Part shown: positions 8,523 to 16,473 of the stretch, in pieces
Layout of the letters: each line of letters opens with the position of its first letter
Position numbering within the stretch: the first letter of the stretch is position 1
Source of the DNA: Sphingobium sp. D43FB
GTDB taxonomy: Bacteria > Pseudomonadota > Alphaproteobacteria > Sphingomonadales > Sphingomonadaceae
Length of the DNA stretch: 64,000 nt
Direction of reading: 5' to 3'
Assembly (NCBI RefSeq): GCF_002312805.1
Contig: NZ_NMUA01000011.1
Span: forward strand, 1 to 64,000
Notes under the pieces: generated by a model
Databases searched by the model: none
The model's input: the letters and a program-made list of their open reading frames with translations, nothing else
What the model was told of the DNA's origin: nothing
Translations under genes and position numbers: made by a program

Positions 8523-10367
8523 ATGTCTCATCTGACCGACGAAGCGCGCGCGCCTTTCCGCGACGCGCAGCCGACCATCGCCATGGGCGACAACAGCCTG
8601 GAGGCGATCGTCGCCGCCAATCCGGCCCGCCGCACGATCCTCAAGAACGGCCTGATGGGCCTGTCGATCCTGCCGATGCTGGGCACGCTGGCGGCCTGCG
8701 GTGATGACGACAATGATTCGGCGACGCCAACCCCGACGCCCACCCCGACCCCAACGCCCACCCCGACCGACAGCTACGCCATCACCTTCGCGGGCGTCGC
8801 CGCCAATCAGAATGACACCGTCACGGTGCCCACGGGCTACACCGTCGACGTGCTGCTGAAGGCTGGCGATTCGGTCGAAACCGGCACCCCCTATTCGGGC
8901 AATTTCCCGACGCCTGCCGATGCCGAGAAATGGGCTGGCGGCAACCATGACGGCATGGAATATTTCGAACTGTCGGGTACGGATGCAAACGCAGGCGGCC
9001 TGCTGGCGCTGAACCACGAATATCCCGACTTCAACATCCTGATGGGCGGCAGCTATGATGCCGCGACCGCAACCGCTGACCAGAAGGCGCTCGCTCTGTC
9101 GGCCGTCGGTATTTCGGTCGTTGAAATCGCCAAGGGCAGCGACGGCAAATGGTCGGTCAAGGCGGGCTCGCGCTTCAACAAGCGCTATACCGGCAATGAC
9201 CTTTACCGCGTCGGCGGCCCCGCTTCGGGTCTGCTGTCGGGTCAGGTCAAGGGCATGCTGAACAACTGCGCGTCGGGCCGTACCCCCTGGGGCACATACC
9301 TCACCTGCGAAGAAACCACCGACAATTATCTTGATCCGACCCAGCCCGAAAATGACTATGGCTGGGTGGTCGAAATCGACCCCTATCAGGAACTGGCCGC
9401 CCCGACGAAGCGCACCGCGCTTGGTCGTTTCAGCCATGAAAACACGGCCTATATGGCCAATAGCGACAGCCGCGTCGCCATTTACATGGGCGACGATTCG
9501 ACGCCGGGCTGCATCTATAAATTCATCCCCGATCGCGCCTTTTCCACGGCCAACCGGGCCAACAATGTCGACCTGCTGGACAATGGCACGCTCTATGTCG
9601 CGCGCTTCAACGCCGACGGTTCGGGGGAATGGCGTGCGCTGACCTGGGGCCAGAACGGCCTGGTCGTCGGCGCGTCTGACCCTGGCGATGTCAGCCAGTT
9701 TGCCACTCCCCCGGCACCGTCCACCGTCAATTTCGCCAATCAGGCGCAGGTGCTGGTCAACTGCCAGTCGGCGGCGCGCGTTGCGGGCGGTACGGTCATG
9801 GATCGTCCCGAATGGATCACGGTTGCCCCCGACAACAGCGCCGTCTTCGTCACGCTGACCAACAATAGCCGCCGTGTCACCACCGATGCCGCCAATCCGC
9901 GCGCGACCAATCGCCATGGCCACATCATCAAGTTCAAGGAAGAGGGCAATTCGCCGCTCGCCATGAAGTTCACCTGGGAAATCTTCCTGCTCGCGGGCAG
10001 CCCGACCCTGGCCGAGGCCAATCTGAAGGGCGACATCAACGGCGATCCCTTCTCCAGCCCCGACGGCCTGCGGATCGATCCCAAGGGTCGCTTGTGGGTG
10101 CAAACCGACGCCAGCACCAGCAGCGCGACGACATCGGTCTTCGGCAACAATGCGATGTATTATGTCGATCAGACCACGAAGAAGTCGACCCGCTTCCTGG
10201 TGGGGCCAACCGGTTGCGAAATCACCGGCCTTGCCTACACGCCGGACCTCAAGACCTTCTTCGTGAACATCCAGCATCCGACCGGCAACTGGCCGGTGGC
10301 GGGACAAGAGCCACGCTCCTCGACCATCGTCGTGCGCCGCACGGACGCCAAGCCCGTCGGCAACTAA
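8523..10367 (+). CDS. phoX: PhoX-family alkaline phosphatase, Tat-exported putative lipoprotein
   Basis: The 614-residue protein matches PhoX/DUF839 (COG3211) calcium/iron-dependent alkaline phosphatases, which release phosphate from organic esters outside the cytoplasm. A twin-arginine signal (RRTILKNGL, residues 36-44) is followed by a hydrophobic stretch ending LAAC at residue 59, which is also a lipobox. After it come an acidic DDDND and a (TP)n linker (~68-82), then the PhoX domain, with recognisable segments LALNHEYPDF, TYLTCEETTDN and SPDGLRIDPKGRLWVQTD that carry the metal-binding acidic residues. The ATG at 8523 is chosen because upstream sequence is the divK end and the Pho box region. 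A putative Pho box precedes the gene. A GC-rich hairpin lacking a T tail follows at about 10378-10402. Confidence 0.88.
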   Translation: MSHLTDEARAPFRDAQPTIAMGDNSLEAIVAANPARRTILKNGLMGLSILPMLGTLAACGDDDNDSATPTPTPTPTPTPTPTDSYAITFAGVAANQNDTVTVPTGYTVDVLLKAGDSVETGTPYSGNFPTPADAEKWAGGNHDGMEYFELSGTDANAGGLLALNHEYPDFNILMGGSYDAATATADQKALALSAVGISVVEIAKGSDGKWSVKAGSRFNKRYTGNDLYRVGGPASGLLSGQVKGMLNNCASGRTPWGTYLTCEETTDNYLDPTQPENDYGWVVEIDPYQELAAPTKRTALGRFSHENTAYMANSDSRVAIYMGDDSTPGCIYKFIPDRAFSTANRANNVDLLDNGTLYVARFNADGSGEWRALTWGQNGLVVGASDPGDVSQFATPPAPSTVNFANQAQVLVNCQSAARVAGGTVMDRPEWITVAPDNSAVFVTLTNNSRRVTTDAANPRATNRHGHIIKFKEEGNSPLAMKFTWEIFLLAGSPTLAEANLKGDINGDPFSSPDGLRIDPKGRLWVQTDASTSSATTSVFGNNAMYYVDQTTKKSTRFLVGPTGCEITGLAYTPDLKTFFVNIQHPTGNWPVAGQEPRSSTIVVRRTDAKPVGN

Positions 10368-10461
10368 GATCGGACAAGCCCCTTCCCCTTCGGGGGGAGG
10401 GGCATTGGATTGGGGACGTGTCGATCATACCAAGGTGCATTGACGAGAACCTATAGCTTGT

Positions 10462-10529
10462 TGTTCCCCGGCGAAGGCCGGGGTCCAGTCCCACGGTCAG
10501 AACTGGACCCCGGCCTTCGCCGGGGAACA
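10462..10529. repeat. Perfect 28-bp inverted repeat (REP-like, family A)
   Basis: The left arm at 10462-10489 and the right arm at 10502-10529 are perfect reverse complements over 28 bases, separated by a 12-base loop. The arms contain the sphingomonad repeat core CCGGCGAAGGCCGGGGTCCAG in inverted form. A diverged relative lies at 56797-56875. It sits between phoX and the rpmG terminator and could act as an mRNA-stabilising or terminating hairpin; it has no coding potential. Confidence 0.9.
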
Positions 10530-10593
10530 GCGCGCATCAGTCAGCCTTATGGCGCGATGGTATCACGTCCCCACTGCCCGCCCATGAAACCAA

Positions 10594-10636
10594 ACAGCAA
10601 AAGGCCCGTTCCCCTAAGGGACGGGCCTTTTGCTGT
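10594..10636 (-). terminator. Rho-independent terminator after rpmG
   Basis: ACAGCAAAAGGCCCGT (10594-10609) and ACGGGCCTTTTGCTGT (10621-10636) are perfect reverse complements with an 11-base loop. On the minus strand the hairpin carries a TTTT tract 44 bases after the rpmG stop; by symmetry it can also stop plus-strand transcription from phoX. Confidence 0.8.
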
Positions 10637-10679
10637 AACAAAAACCGATCAGGCGTACGGACGAAAAGTCCGCAGCGGC

Positions 10680-10847
10680 TTACTTGATCTTGGCTTCCTT
10701 GAACTCGACATGCTTGCGCACGACGGGGTCATATTTCTTGAAGCTGAACTTCTCGGTCTTGGTGCGCGGGTTCTTCTTGGTGACGTAGAAGAAGCCGGTG
10801 TCAGCCGTGCTGACGAGGCGAATCTTGACAGTTGCTGGCTTGGCCAT
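10680..10847 (-). CDS. rpmG: 50S ribosomal protein L33
   Basis: A 55-residue reading frame starting [20 protein letters not shown] and ending EFKEAKIK. It contains the L33 core [10 protein letters not shown] followed by the [10 protein letters not shown] strand. It has no Cys pairs, so it is a zinc-independent (C-minus) paralogue. The protein is part of the large subunit near the E site. The gene is monocistronic with its own terminator, and too short for typical ORF cut-offs, but every residue block fits the family. Confidence 0.95.
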   Translation of the reverse strand: MAKPATVKIRLVSTADTGFFYVTKKNPRTKTEKFSFKKYDPVVRKHVEFKEAKIK

Positions 10848-11059
10848 GGCCCAAAATCCCTGGTCGAATCATGTAAAAGAAAAAGCGTCCCCCCAAGCGT
10901 GTCGAGGAGGGCTGCCCCGTTTCAGCGCCCGCCCTTGGGGCAGATTCGGGTTGATGTCAAGGCTGGGCCATGATCGTCGCCCGCCGCCATGCCGGTTTAC
11001 GCGGCCTTAACCCCATAAGCGCATGATCGCCATCGGGGCAAGAAGAGGGAAGGCTTCCC

Positions 11060-11380
11060 ATGCGACATGATCCGATGCTGGCCATATTGGCGGACCTGAT
11101 GCGCCGGGTCGACGGGATTGCGAGCGAACGCGGCCATGTATCCGTGGTGCGCCTGCATGACGAGGTCGACCAGATCCGGCATATCGCCCGCGCCTTTCAC
11201 CTCGATGCAGTCGAAGGGCTGGCGGGCACGCTCGAATCGGCCCTGTCGCTACACGGTCTTGGCCCGGTGGTGCTGTCCTATCTCGACCTGATGCGCGATG
11301 CGATCGCGACGGAAAGACCGGTCGCCACCATGATGCCGCCCGTCGCCCGCCCCGCGCCGACCATCGCGCTGCGCGCCTGA
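11060..11380 (+). CDS. Conserved hypothetical protein, helical
   Basis: A 106-residue protein with a good ribosome binding site (GGAAGG, nine bases upstream). The first 85 residues look helical (LAILADLMRRVDGIA, then LHDEVDQIRHIARAF and LEGLAGTLESAL-type segments) and the C-terminus is a low-complexity Pro/Ala tail. There is no membrane segment or signal peptide. I do not recognise a family. It ends 13 bases before the GDT1-like gene and is probably cotranscribed with it. Confidence 0.6.
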   Translation: MRHDPMLAILADLMRRVDGIASERGHVSVVRLHDEVDQIRHIARAFHLDAVEGLAGTLESALSLHGLGPVVLSYLDLMRDAIATERPVATMMPPVARPAPTIALRA

Positions 11381-11393
11381 ACGCGCGCCGCTG

Positions 11394-11960
11394 ATGGACG
11401 CCCTGCTGCTCGCCCTTCTCGGCTGCCTGCTCGGCGAAATCGGCGACAAGAGCCAGTTGCTCATTCTCGCTTTGGCGACGCGCTATGACCGCAATGGCGC
11501 GGTCATCGCCGGGATCATCGTCGCCGCTACCACCAATGCGCTGATTTCCGCCTTTGCCGGGGCATGGATCGGCCCGATGCTGGGCGCGGATGCCCGGCTG
11601 CTCTTCCTCGCGCTGTCCGTCCTGTTCCTGGGGGCCGGGCTGCTGTGGCGGGTCAAGATGCCGGATACGCTCACCGGCTGGCCGACCGGCGCGTTCCTGA
11701 CGACCGCGCTCGGCCTCTTCATCCTGGGTTTCGGCGATGGTCCGCAATTTCTGATCCTGGGCATCGCCACCCGCACGGGCAACCCGGCACTGGCCGCGAT
11801 CGGCGGCGCGATCGGCGTCATCGCGGCGCTGGTGCCCATCGTTCTGCTGCGCGACCGCCTGCTGGCGTCCATCCCTGTGCGCCTCATTCGCGGCGCGGGG
11901 GCGGCGATCCTGCTGCTGACGGGCGGCATCATGGCGATCACGGCGCTCGGCCTGCTCTGA
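11394..11960 (+). CDS. TMEM165/GDT1 (UPF0016)-family membrane transporter
   Basis: A 188-residue protein with six predicted transmembrane segments. The motif GEIGDKSQLL (residues ~14-23) is the E-x-G-D-[KR]-[ST] signature of the UPF0016/GDT1 family, cation transporters (Mn2+ or Ca2+ in exchange for H+). The second copy expected after TM4 is degenerate: FGDGPQFL near residue 117 retains GD but lacks the glutamate and the basic residue. The transport role is therefore inferred with caution. It follows the small hypothetical protein and precedes dps. Confidence 0.75.
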   Translation: MDALLLALLGCLLGEIGDKSQLLILALATRYDRNGAVIAGIIVAATTNALISAFAGAWIGPMLGADARLLFLALSVLFLGAGLLWRVKMPDTLTGWPTGAFLTTALGLFILGFGDGPQFLILGIATRTGNPALAAIGGAIGVIAALVPIVLLRDRLLASIPVRLIRGAGAAILLLTGGIMAITALGLL

Positions 11961-12059
11961 TCGCTTTCTTTCATAAGGCTGATCGCGTTTTTTGGTGGCA
12001 CCTTATGGACTGCCGATCATTATATGTTCGAAACCATTTCGCGAAACAGGAGCACATCC

Positions 12060-12551
12060 ATGACAGCCCCCGATCTAAAGACCCCGACCGACCTTAAGAG
12101 CAACGAGACCAAGTCCGTTGCGCAGGCGCTGAACGGTGCGCTTGCGGACAGCTATGCGCTCTACCTCAAGACCAAGAATTTCCACTGGCACGTCTCCGGC
12201 CCGCATTTCCGCGACTATCATCTGATGTTCGACGAGCAGGCCGCCGAAATTCTCGCCACGACCGACCTGATCGCCGAGCGCGTGCGCAAGACCGGCAATG
12301 TCACCCTGCGCTCGATTGGCGATATTTCCCGGCATCAGAGCCTCAAGGACAATGACGCCGATTTCGTCAGCCCGGCCGACATGCTCAAGGAATTGCGCGA
12401 CGACAATCTGGCGCTGGTCGAAGCCTTCCGCGTCGTGAAGGCAGCGGCGGCCGAAGCAGGTGACAATGCCACCGAAGGCGTCGTCGATGACTGGACCGAC
12501 CAGGCCGAACAGCGCGCCTGGTTCCTGTTCGAAGCAGGCCGCGGCGCGTAA
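12060..12551 (+). CDS. dps: DNA starvation/stationary-phase protection protein Dps
   Basis: A 163-residue ferritin-like protein. The ferroxidase-site motif is KNFHWHVSGPHFRDYHLMFD (residues ~39-58; H and D ligands) followed by E in the EQAAEI helix, as in Dps. Dps forms a dodecamer that binds DNA, oxidises Fe(II) with H2O2 and stores iron. The N-terminal tail is Lys/Thr-rich. The start at 12060 has AGGAG nine bases upstream; the frame extends to 12024 but without a site. It is monocistronic and no OxyR or Fur site could be fixed by eye. Confidence 0.92.
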   Translation: MTAPDLKTPTDLKSNETKSVAQALNGALADSYALYLKTKNFHWHVSGPHFRDYHLMFDEQAAEILATTDLIAERVRKTGNVTLRSIGDISRHQSLKDNDADFVSPADMLKELRDDNLALVEAFRVVKAAAAEAGDNATEGVVDDWTDQAEQRAWFLFEAGRGA

Positions 12552-12565
12552 TTTCTAATCCTCAA

Positions 12566-12654
12566 CCGTTCGGTTCGAGCAGCTTCGAGCGAAGTCGAGG
12601 AGCGCCCGTCGAGAACTGGTCAAGACCGGTTCTCGACACGCTCGAACCGAACGG
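12566..12654. repeat. Nested palindromic intergenic repeat
   Basis: Outer arms CCGTTCGGTTCGAGC (12566-12580) and GCTCGAACCGAACGG (12640-12654) are perfect complements. Inside lie a second hairpin (GTCGAGAAC with GTTCTCGAC, about 12608-12637) and a TTCGAGCGAAGTCGA palindrome. It occupies the convergent gap between dps and the greB-like gene and probably forms a structured 3' end for both transcripts. Confidence 0.85.
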
Positions 12655-12663
12655 AAGGGGAAG

Positions 12664-13134
12664 TCAGGCTTCTGTAACGACTGAAATAGCGACGATCTCG
12701 ACCGCATCCGCCTTCCCGGCAAAATCCACCGTCTCGCCAACGCCCGCGTCCATCATCGCGCGCGCCAGCGGCGAGGAGAAACTAATCCGCCCATCGGCTG
12801 GATCGGCCTCATCATCGCCGACGATCATGACGCTCTTGTCCCGCCCGTTCAGGCGATAGGTCACCCGGCACCCAAAACCCACCGCCTCGCCATCAGCCAC
12901 TGGCTGCAATTGCGCCGTCGCGCGCCGCGTTCGCCAATAGCGCAACAGCCGCTTATGTTTCTTGGCGGCCTCTTCCTCCATGGCATCGGTATCGACCGCC
13001 TCCAGCGTCGCCGCCATCTCCTGCGTCAGCCGCAGCCCCCGCGCCGTCACCCAATTGGGACCGGGCGGCAGCGGCAGCTCGAACTTGGGCTCCATATGCT
13101 CGTCATCGCCTTCACGGCGAAAGGCGACGCTCAC
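12664..13134 (-). CDS. GreA/GreB-family transcription elongation factor
   Basis: The 156-residue protein resembles GreB. The C-terminal half starts GFGCRVTYRLNG and continues VGDDEADPADGRISFSSPLA and GETVDF, the FKBP-like GreA/GreB C-domain. The N-terminal coiled-coil is shorter and unusual (EEEAAKKHKRLLRYWRTRRA), so it may be a Gre-like or Rnk-like RNA polymerase binder and not a true cleavage factor. It ends the cobS-osmC-cobT chain, three bases after the cobT stop. Confidence 0.75.
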   Translation of the reverse strand: MSVAFRREGDDEHMEPKFELPLPPGPNWVTARGLRLTQEMAATLEAVDTDAMEEEAAKKHKRLLRYWRTRRATAQLQPVADGEAVGFGCRVTYRLNGRDKSVMIVGDDEADPADGRISFSSPLARAMMDAGVGETVDFAGKADAVEIVAISVVTEA

Positions 13135-13137
13135 GCC

Positions 13138-14964
13138 TCAATCCTCATCAAACAACCCGGCGAGCTGCTCGACCATCGTCCCGCCCAACTGCTCGGCATC
13201 CATGATTGTCACCGCACGCTTATAATAGCGCGTCACATCATGGCCGATGCCGATCGCGACCAGCTGCACCGGCGAGCGGTTCTCGATCCAATCGATCACC
13301 TGGCGCAAATGCCGCTCCAGATAGGTGCCGCTATTGACCGACAGGGTCGAGTCATCGACCGGCGCGCCATCGGAAATCACCATCAGGATGCGCCGTTCCT
13401 CCTGGCGCGCGATCAACCGGCTATGCGCCCACAACAGCGCCTCGCCGTCGATATTTTCCTTCAGCAGCCCTTCGCGCATCATCAGGCCCAGATTCTTGCG
13501 CGCCCGCCGCCACGGATCATCCGCCTTCTTGTAGACGATATGGCGCAGGTCGTTGAGCCGCCCCGGCATCGGCGGACGCCCGGCCGCCAGCCATTCCTCG
13601 CGCGCCTGCCCGCCCTTCCACGCCCGCGTGGTAAAGCCCAATATCTCGGTCTTGACCCCGCACCGTTCCAGCGTGCGCGCCATGATGTCGGCGCTGATCG
13701 CCGCGATGCTGATCGGCCGTCCGCGCATCGAACCTGAATTGTCGATCAACAGCGTCACCACCGTATCGCGAAACTCGGTATCGCGCTCGATCTTGTAGGT
13801 CAGCGACCGGGTGGGATCGATGATGACCCGCGCCAGCCGCGCCGCGTCCAGCATCCCCTCATCCTGGTCGAAATCCCACGACCGCGACTGCTGCGCCATC
13901 AACCGCCGTTGCAGCCGGTTGGCGAGCTTGGTCACCGCCCCCTGCAGGCTGACCAATTGCTGGTCGAGGAAGCCGCGCAACCGCACCAGCTCATCCTCGT
14001 CGCACAATTCGTCGGGCGTGACGATCTCGTCATGCTTGAGCGTATAGGCCTTGTAATCGAACCCCGGCGGCAGGTCGGACATGGGCCGATTGGGGCGGAC
14101 CGGCATCATGCCTTCCTCGCCCATATCGTCCGCGCCCGCATCGCTGTCGGCCTCGAACTCGTCGCTATAGTCGGTCTCACCCTCTTCGGTGTCGCCGCCC
14201 TGATCCTCGGCGCGCGCCTCGGCATTCACATCGCTGTCGCCGGACTCGTCCTGCCCGCTATCGCCGTCCTCGGACTGATCCTCCTGATCCTCGCCCTCAT
14301 CCTGCGCTTCGGGCTCGTCCAGATCGGGCGGCACATCGGCATCGATCAGTTGCAGATGTTCCAGCATCGCCGTGGTCAGCTTCTGGAACGCGCGCTGATC
14401 ATCGATCGCCAGCGCCAGCGCATCCAGGTCATGCCCGGCCTTGTCCTCGATCCACTGATCGACCATCGCCACGCCCGCCGCGACATCCTTGGGGATCGCC
14501 TGTCCGGTCAGCCGTTCGCGCACCTTGAGCGCCAGCGCGGTGGACAAGGGCACCTCGTCCGCCGACCGCGCCCGGCGGATCGCATCGGATTTCAGCCGCA
14601 TGTCGAGCGCATGGTTGAGGTTGGCACGCACCCCCGCCATCGCCCGCGACCCGATCGCCTCGACCCGTGCCTGCTCGACCGCATCGAACACCGCGCGCGC
14701 CACCGCCTCGCCCGGCGCTGAAGACCCGTGAATCTTCGCGTTATGATAGCGCAGCTTTAGCGCATTGGCGTCGGCAAAACCCCGCGCCAGCGCCACCTGA
14801 TCAGCGGGCAGATTGCGCCCCGGCGTCGGCACCTTGATCGCCTTGCCCGCCAGATGCGGCGCATCGGCGGTAAAGCCCACCTCCACCTCGGCATCACGCG
14901 CAATCGACCGCGCGGTGCCGGACAGCACATCCTTGAAAGCATCGATGGGGGAGCGTTCGGTCAT
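13138..14964 (-). CDS. cobT: Cobaltochelatase CobT subunit-like protein
   Basis: About 608 residues. The N-terminal third is the CobT helical domain, the middle (residues ~230-300) is extremely acidic, rich in DE/Q/S, and the C-terminal ~220 residues form a von Willebrand A domain with the MIDAS motif DNSGSMRGR. CobT and the AAA+ CobS form the chaperone part of aerobic cobaltochelatase (CobNST), which inserts Co2+ into hydrogenobyrinate a,c-diamide. No cobN or other cobalamin gene is in the window, so the CobST pair may serve another target. The ATG at 14964 overlaps the osmC stop (TGATG). Confidence 0.88.
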   Translation of the reverse strand: MTERSPIDAFKDVLSGTARSIARDAEVEVGFTADAPHLAGKAIKVPTPGRNLPADQVALARGFADANALKLRYHNAKIHGSSAPGEAVARAVFDAVEQARVEAIGSRAMAGVRANLNHALDMRLKSDAIRRARSADEVPLSTALALKVRERLTGQAIPKDVAAGVAMVDQWIEDKAGHDLDALALAIDDQRAFQKLTTAMLEHLQLIDADVPPDLDEPEAQDEGEDQEDQSEDGDSGQDESGDSDVNAEARAEDQGGDTEEGETDYSDEFEADSDAGADDMGEEGMMPVRPNRPMSDLPPGFDYKAYTLKHDEIVTPDELCDEDELVRLRGFLDQQLVSLQGAVTKLANRLQRRLMAQQSRSWDFDQDEGMLDAARLARVIIDPTRSLTYKIERDTEFRDTVVTLLIDNSGSMRGRPISIAAISADIMARTLERCGVKTEILGFTTRAWKGGQAREEWLAAGRPPMPGRLNDLRHIVYKKADDPWRRARKNLGLMMREGLLKENIDGEALLWAHSRLIARQEERRILMVISDGAPVDDSTLSVNSGTYLERHLRQVIDWIENRSPVQLVAIGIGHDVTRYYKRAVTIMDAEQLGGTMVEQLAGLFDED

Positions 14965-15380
14965 CAGCCTTCCGGGTCGCCGGTGCGCGGCACGGCGATC
15001 GTCTCGATCTGCGTGTCGACGTCGCTCATCAACTTGTGGATCGGACATTTCGCCGCGACCGCGATCAGTTTCTCATGCTGCTCGTCGGTCATCGGCCCGG
15101 TCAGGGCGATGCGCGTGGTCAGCTTGTAGAGGCCCTTGCGCTCTTCACTCGCATCGCGGATCACGCCGACGTGGATGCCTTCGACCGGAATGGCATTGCG
15201 CTGCGCATACCATAGCATCGTCATCGCCTTGCAGGTGCCGAGCGCCGCATCATAAAGGTCATGCGGGTCCGGCCCGTCATCCGCCCCATCGGGCGCGGCC
15301 ATGTCGGCGACGATCTCATGCCCCCTGATGCTGATCTTGTGCGCGGTCCCGTCCGGCGCGATCCGCTCGACGACGATCAT
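14964..15380 (-). CDS. OsmC-family protein
   Basis: A 138-residue OsmC/YhfA-like protein. It has the [12 protein letters not shown] helix with the conserved cysteine and a second cysteine in AKCPIHKLM, the two catalytic peroxidatic/resolving positions of OsmC thiol peroxidases. The spacing fits organic hydroperoxide reductases, but the substrate is unknown. The ATG at 15380 overlaps the cobS stop (TGATG), and the gene is itself coupled to cobT by the same overlap, so all three are translated as one unit. The frame upstream of 15380 is inside cobS and is not used. Confidence 0.85.
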   Translation of the reverse strand: MIVVERIAPDGTAHKISIRGHEIVADMAAPDGADDGPDPHDLYDAALGTCKAMTMLWYAQRNAIPVEGIHVGVIRDASEERKGLYKLTTRIALTGPMTDEQHEKLIAVAAKCPIHKLMSDVDTQIETIAVPRTGDPEG

Positions 15381-16387
15381 CAGGCGGCCCGGCCAGCCAC
15401 GCTTTCGGGCAGATCCTTGCCGAACACGCGCTGATAATATTCCGCCACCAACGCCCGCTCCGCCTCGTCGCATTTGTTGAGGAAGCTCAGGCGGAAGGCG
15501 AAGCCGACATTCTTGAAGATCAGCGCATTCTGTGCCCAGCTGATCACCGTGCGCGGCGACATCACGGTCGAAATATCGCCGTTGATGAAGCCCTGCCGCG
15601 TAAGTTCGGCCACCTTGATCATATTCTCGACTTCCTTGCGGCCGCCCTCATGATCATATTCGCCGGACTTGGCCAACACCACCTGCGCTTCGGTGGCGGC
15701 GGGCAGATAGTTGAGCGCCACGACCAGGTTCCAGCGGTCCATCTGGCCCTGGTTGATCTGCTGCGTGCCATGATAGAGGCCCGTCGTATCGCCCAGGCCC
15801 ACCGTATTGGCGGTCGCGAACAGGCGGAAATAGGGGTTGGGCCGGATCACGCGATTCTGGTCGAGCAAGGTCATCTTGCCATCGGTTTCCAGCACCCGCT
15901 GGATCACGAACATCACGTCGGGGCGCCCGGCATCATATTCGTCGAACACCAAAGCGACCGGCCGCTGCAAGGCCCAGGGCAGCAGCCCTTCCTTGAACTC
16001 GGTAACCTGCTGGCCTTCTTTCAGGACGATGGCGTCGCGGCCGACCAGGTCGATACGGCTGATATGCGCGTCCAGGTTGATGCGGATACACGGCCATTTC
16101 AGCCGCGCGGCAACCTGCTCGATATGGCTCGACTTGCCGGTGCCATGATAGCCCTGCACCATGACGCGGCGGTTGAAGGCAAAGCCCGCCAGGATCGCCA
16201 GCGTGGTGTCTGGATCGAACACATAAGCGGGGTCGAGGTCGGGCACGCGCTCGTCGGCCTGGGAAAAGGCCGGAATCTGCATGTCGACGTCGATGCCGAA
16301 CATATCGCGCGCGTTCACAAACCGATCGGGGGCATCCAGCAGCGTTTCGGCGCGGGTATCGGGCTGGACGTTGGAAATATCGTTCAT
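15380..16387 (-). CDS. cobS: Cobaltochelatase CobS subunit, AAA+ ATPase
   Basis: The 335-residue MoxR-like AAA+ protein matches CobS closely: Walker [10 protein letters not shown] (79-87), Walker [12 protein letters not shown] (near 145), sensor-1 LFATANT, and the CobS N-terminal region. With CobT it forms a hexameric ATPase that drives the cobalt chelatase subunit CobN. The length is as expected (~330). It is first in the minus-strand unit cobS-osmC-cobT-greB; the Hsp70-like gene lies 86 bases upstream on the same strand. Confidence 0.92.
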   Translation of the reverse strand: MNDISNVQPDTRAETLLDAPDRFVNARDMFGIDVDMQIPAFSQADERVPDLDPAYVFDPDTTLAILAGFAFNRRVMVQGYHGTGKSSHIEQVAARLKWPCIRINLDAHISRIDLVGRDAIVLKEGQQVTEFKEGLLPWALQRPVALVFDEYDAGRPDVMFVIQRVLETDGKMTLLDQNRVIRPNPYFRLFATANTVGLGDTTGLYHGTQQINQGQMDRWNLVVALNYLPAATEAQVVLAKSGEYDHEGGRKEVENMIKVAELTRQGFINGDISTVMSPRTVISWAQNALIFKNVGFAFRLSFLNKCDEAERALVAEYYQRVFGKDLPESVAGRAA

Positions 16388-16473
16388 CGGGTCATCATCT
16401 TCCTGCGAGTCATGCCAGCCCTAACCGATCCAGGAAGGCCATGTCGAGACAATGGGGGCTGGCACTGCCCGGA

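Noticed and set aside
8520..10307. Minus-strand open frame of 595 codons opposite phoX
   Set aside because: It is the antisense shadow of a high-GC gene: composition is Arg/Gly/Ala/His-rich, it has no domain signatures, and phoX on the other strand has clear family motifs.
10378..10402. Stem-loop GCCCCTTCCCC ... GGGGAGGGGC after phoX, considered as a terminator
   Set aside because: It has no T tract; it may stabilise the transcript end but cannot be called a Rho-independent terminator. The next hairpins do better.
12024..12059. N-terminal extension of Dps (MFETISRNRSTS)
   Set aside because: There is no ribosome binding site before it and AGGAG is positioned for the ATG at 12060.
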